Shown piece after piece: positions 63,331 to 64,000 of a stretch of 64,000 nucleotides of DNA. How positions within the stretch are numbered: the first letter of the stretch is position 1; every line of letters begins with the position of its first letter. The DNA lies in contig JBLHVN010000002.1 in NCBI GenBank assembly GCA_047630275.1, positions 992,001-1,056,000 on the forward strand, given 5' to 3'. The notes below the pieces were generated by a model that was given only the letters and a program-made list of their open reading frames with translations, was not told the origin of the DNA and ran no database searches. This DNA comes from GCA-2720865 sp047630275. GTDB taxonomy: Bacteria > Bdellovibrionota > Bacteriovoracia > Bacteriovoracales > Bacteriovoracaceae. The position numbers and the translations under genes are program-made.

Positions 63331-64000
63331 GCTTCTTTTCTTAGGAAGCTTACTTCTACTTTGCTCCTGTGACTTTACACCAACGATCAATAAAGAGATC
63401 GTTGAAGCTCAGGAGTATCTTCTTGTTCAAAAGTATGAGAAATCCATTGCAAAATATAAGCAGATTATTGAAAAGAACCCTAATAATGTTTTAAAAGTTA
63501 AGATCTTTTATCAACTCGGTGAAATTTACAGTACGAATTTAGGTCAGAATGAATTGGCCATTGAGTTCTTTAACAAAGTAAAAAATTTAACTGAAGATCC
63601 TCTTTTCTTAGTTAAGTCTGAAGAGAGAATTGGTGAAATTGCTTTTAACTTCTCTAAAAACTTTAAGACAAGCTTCGATTCTTATAAAAACCTATCAAAA
63701 TTCACACCAAAGCTAACTAATTTTGATCTTTATCAATTTCGTATGGCTATATCTGCTTTCAAGTTAAACAATCAGCATGATGCCAAAACTATCTTTGAGG
63801 AAATTCAAAAGAATCGGAACCATAAATTCTTTGTGGATTCTTTTTATTATTTAGGGTTAGTTTTCTTTCAAGAAAAAAAATGGAAAAGGTCACTGATTTA
63901 TTTGAAAGAATACATAAAAAGGGAAAATAGAAAAGAACTGGTGGTCCAGGCTAAATTTATTTTAGCTAATATTTATGAATCAATGGAAGAATTAAAAACT
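63311..64000 (+). CDS. TPR-containing lipoprotein, 3' end outside window
   Basis: I read this frame directly: it opens at the ATG at 63311, 20 bp before the gyrA stop ends, in the +1 frame, and is open to the window end (230 codons). The N-terminus MILLKSKLLFLGSLLLLCSC followed by DFTPT is a lipoprotein signal with the lipobox LCSC; Asp at +2 after the second Cys would favour inner-membrane retention by the E. coli rule. Then come repeated helix pairs of TPR type (AQEYLLVQKYEKSIAKYKQI, LGEIYSTNLGQNELAIEFF). The overlap with gyrA implies translational coupling. The partner is not known. Confidence 0.75.
   Translation, partial: MILLKSKLLFLGSLLLLCSCDFTPTINKEIVEAQEYLLVQKYEKSIAKYKQIIEKNPNNVLKVKIFYQLGEIYSTNLGQNELAIEFFNKVKNLTEDPLFLVKSEERIGEIAFNFSKNFKTSFDSYKNLSKFTPKLTNFDLYQFRMAISAFKLNNQHDAKTIFEEIQKNRNHKFFVDSFYYLGLVFFQEKKWKRSLIYLKEYIKRENRKELVVQAKFILANIYESMEELKT
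63326..63354 (+). repeat. Inverted repeat over the gyrA stop
   Basis: AGTAAGCTTC (63326-63335) and GAAGCTTACT (63345-63354) form perfect 10-bp arms with a 9-nt loop. The left arm contains the gyrA stop codon, and the whole repeat also encodes part of the lipoprotein signal peptide. There is no T-run, so it is not a classic terminator. Confidence 0.55.

Noticed and set aside
1..64000. Insertion sequences, prophage or defence islands
   Set aside because: No transposase, integrase, terminal inverted repeats, restriction or Cas proteins are visible. Coding is dense with core genes throughout.

Overview
The window carries the chromosomal replication origin of a low-GC, Gram-negative bacterium. 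The origin lies between dnaA and dnaN at about 55.6-56.1 kb, with dnaN, recF, gyrB and gyrA to its right. To its left, on the other strand, are rpmH, rnpA, yidD, yidC, mnmE, mnmG, rsmG, parA and parB. Outer-membrane barrel proteins, an Lpt permease, two lytic transglycosylases, many secreted lineage-specific proteins and a low GC content suggest a member of the Bdellovibrionota, most likely a Bacteriovorax/Halobacteriovorax-type predator. That placement is inferred from gene content and order, not from a search.

Layout. 0-9 kb: a partial secreted protein, a DUF4388-like protein, a HAMP-like membrane protein with a soluble lytic transglycosylase, then ychF, pth, prs and tRNA-Gln, and a bifunctional penicillin-binding protein. 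9-16.5 kb: a porin-like barrel, large secreted unknowns, priA and galU. 16.5-27.5 kb: one long plus-strand run with many overlapping genes: a barrel protein, a CFI-box-type protein, an LptF/G permease, a GT39-like glycosyltransferase, def, fmt, rpe and the histidine-degradation genes hutH-hutU-hutI. 27.5-39 kb: a TlpA-like thioredoxin, a tiny pilin-like protein, glpK, radA, ligA, a surface protein, a patatin-like lipase, a second lytic transglycosylase and a large anchored unknown. 39-45 kb: an F1Fo ATP synthase operon with two b-type subunits and a clear terminator. 45-53.7 kb: bactofilin, the parABS segregation genes, and the tRNA-modification and membrane-insertion genes. 53.7-64 kb: dnaA, oriC, dnaN, recF, gyrB, gyrA and the start of a TPR lipoprotein.

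The most unusual signal is a perfect 14-bp palindrome, GGTCCTATAGGACC. It occurs six times perfectly and once with a single mismatch inside mnmE, mostly on a strict 27-bp period, and once more, perfectly, in the 30-bp gap between parB and the bactofilin gene. In mnmE it encodes Gly-Pro-Ile-Gly-Pro repeats that occupy the place of the G5 loop of the GTPase domain, and the G4 motif of the same protein is degenerate. The intergenic copy argues that the element is kept, or spreads, as DNA or RNA rather than for its protein product. Two ordinary parS sites (core GTTCCACGTGGAAC) lie in the same few kilobases, so this could be a second origin-proximal protein-binding array or a palindromic selfish element. 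Other structures of note are two long inverted repeats in oriC, a hairpin that sequesters the radA ribosome-binding site at the end of ligA, and an atypical quinolone-determining region in GyrA.
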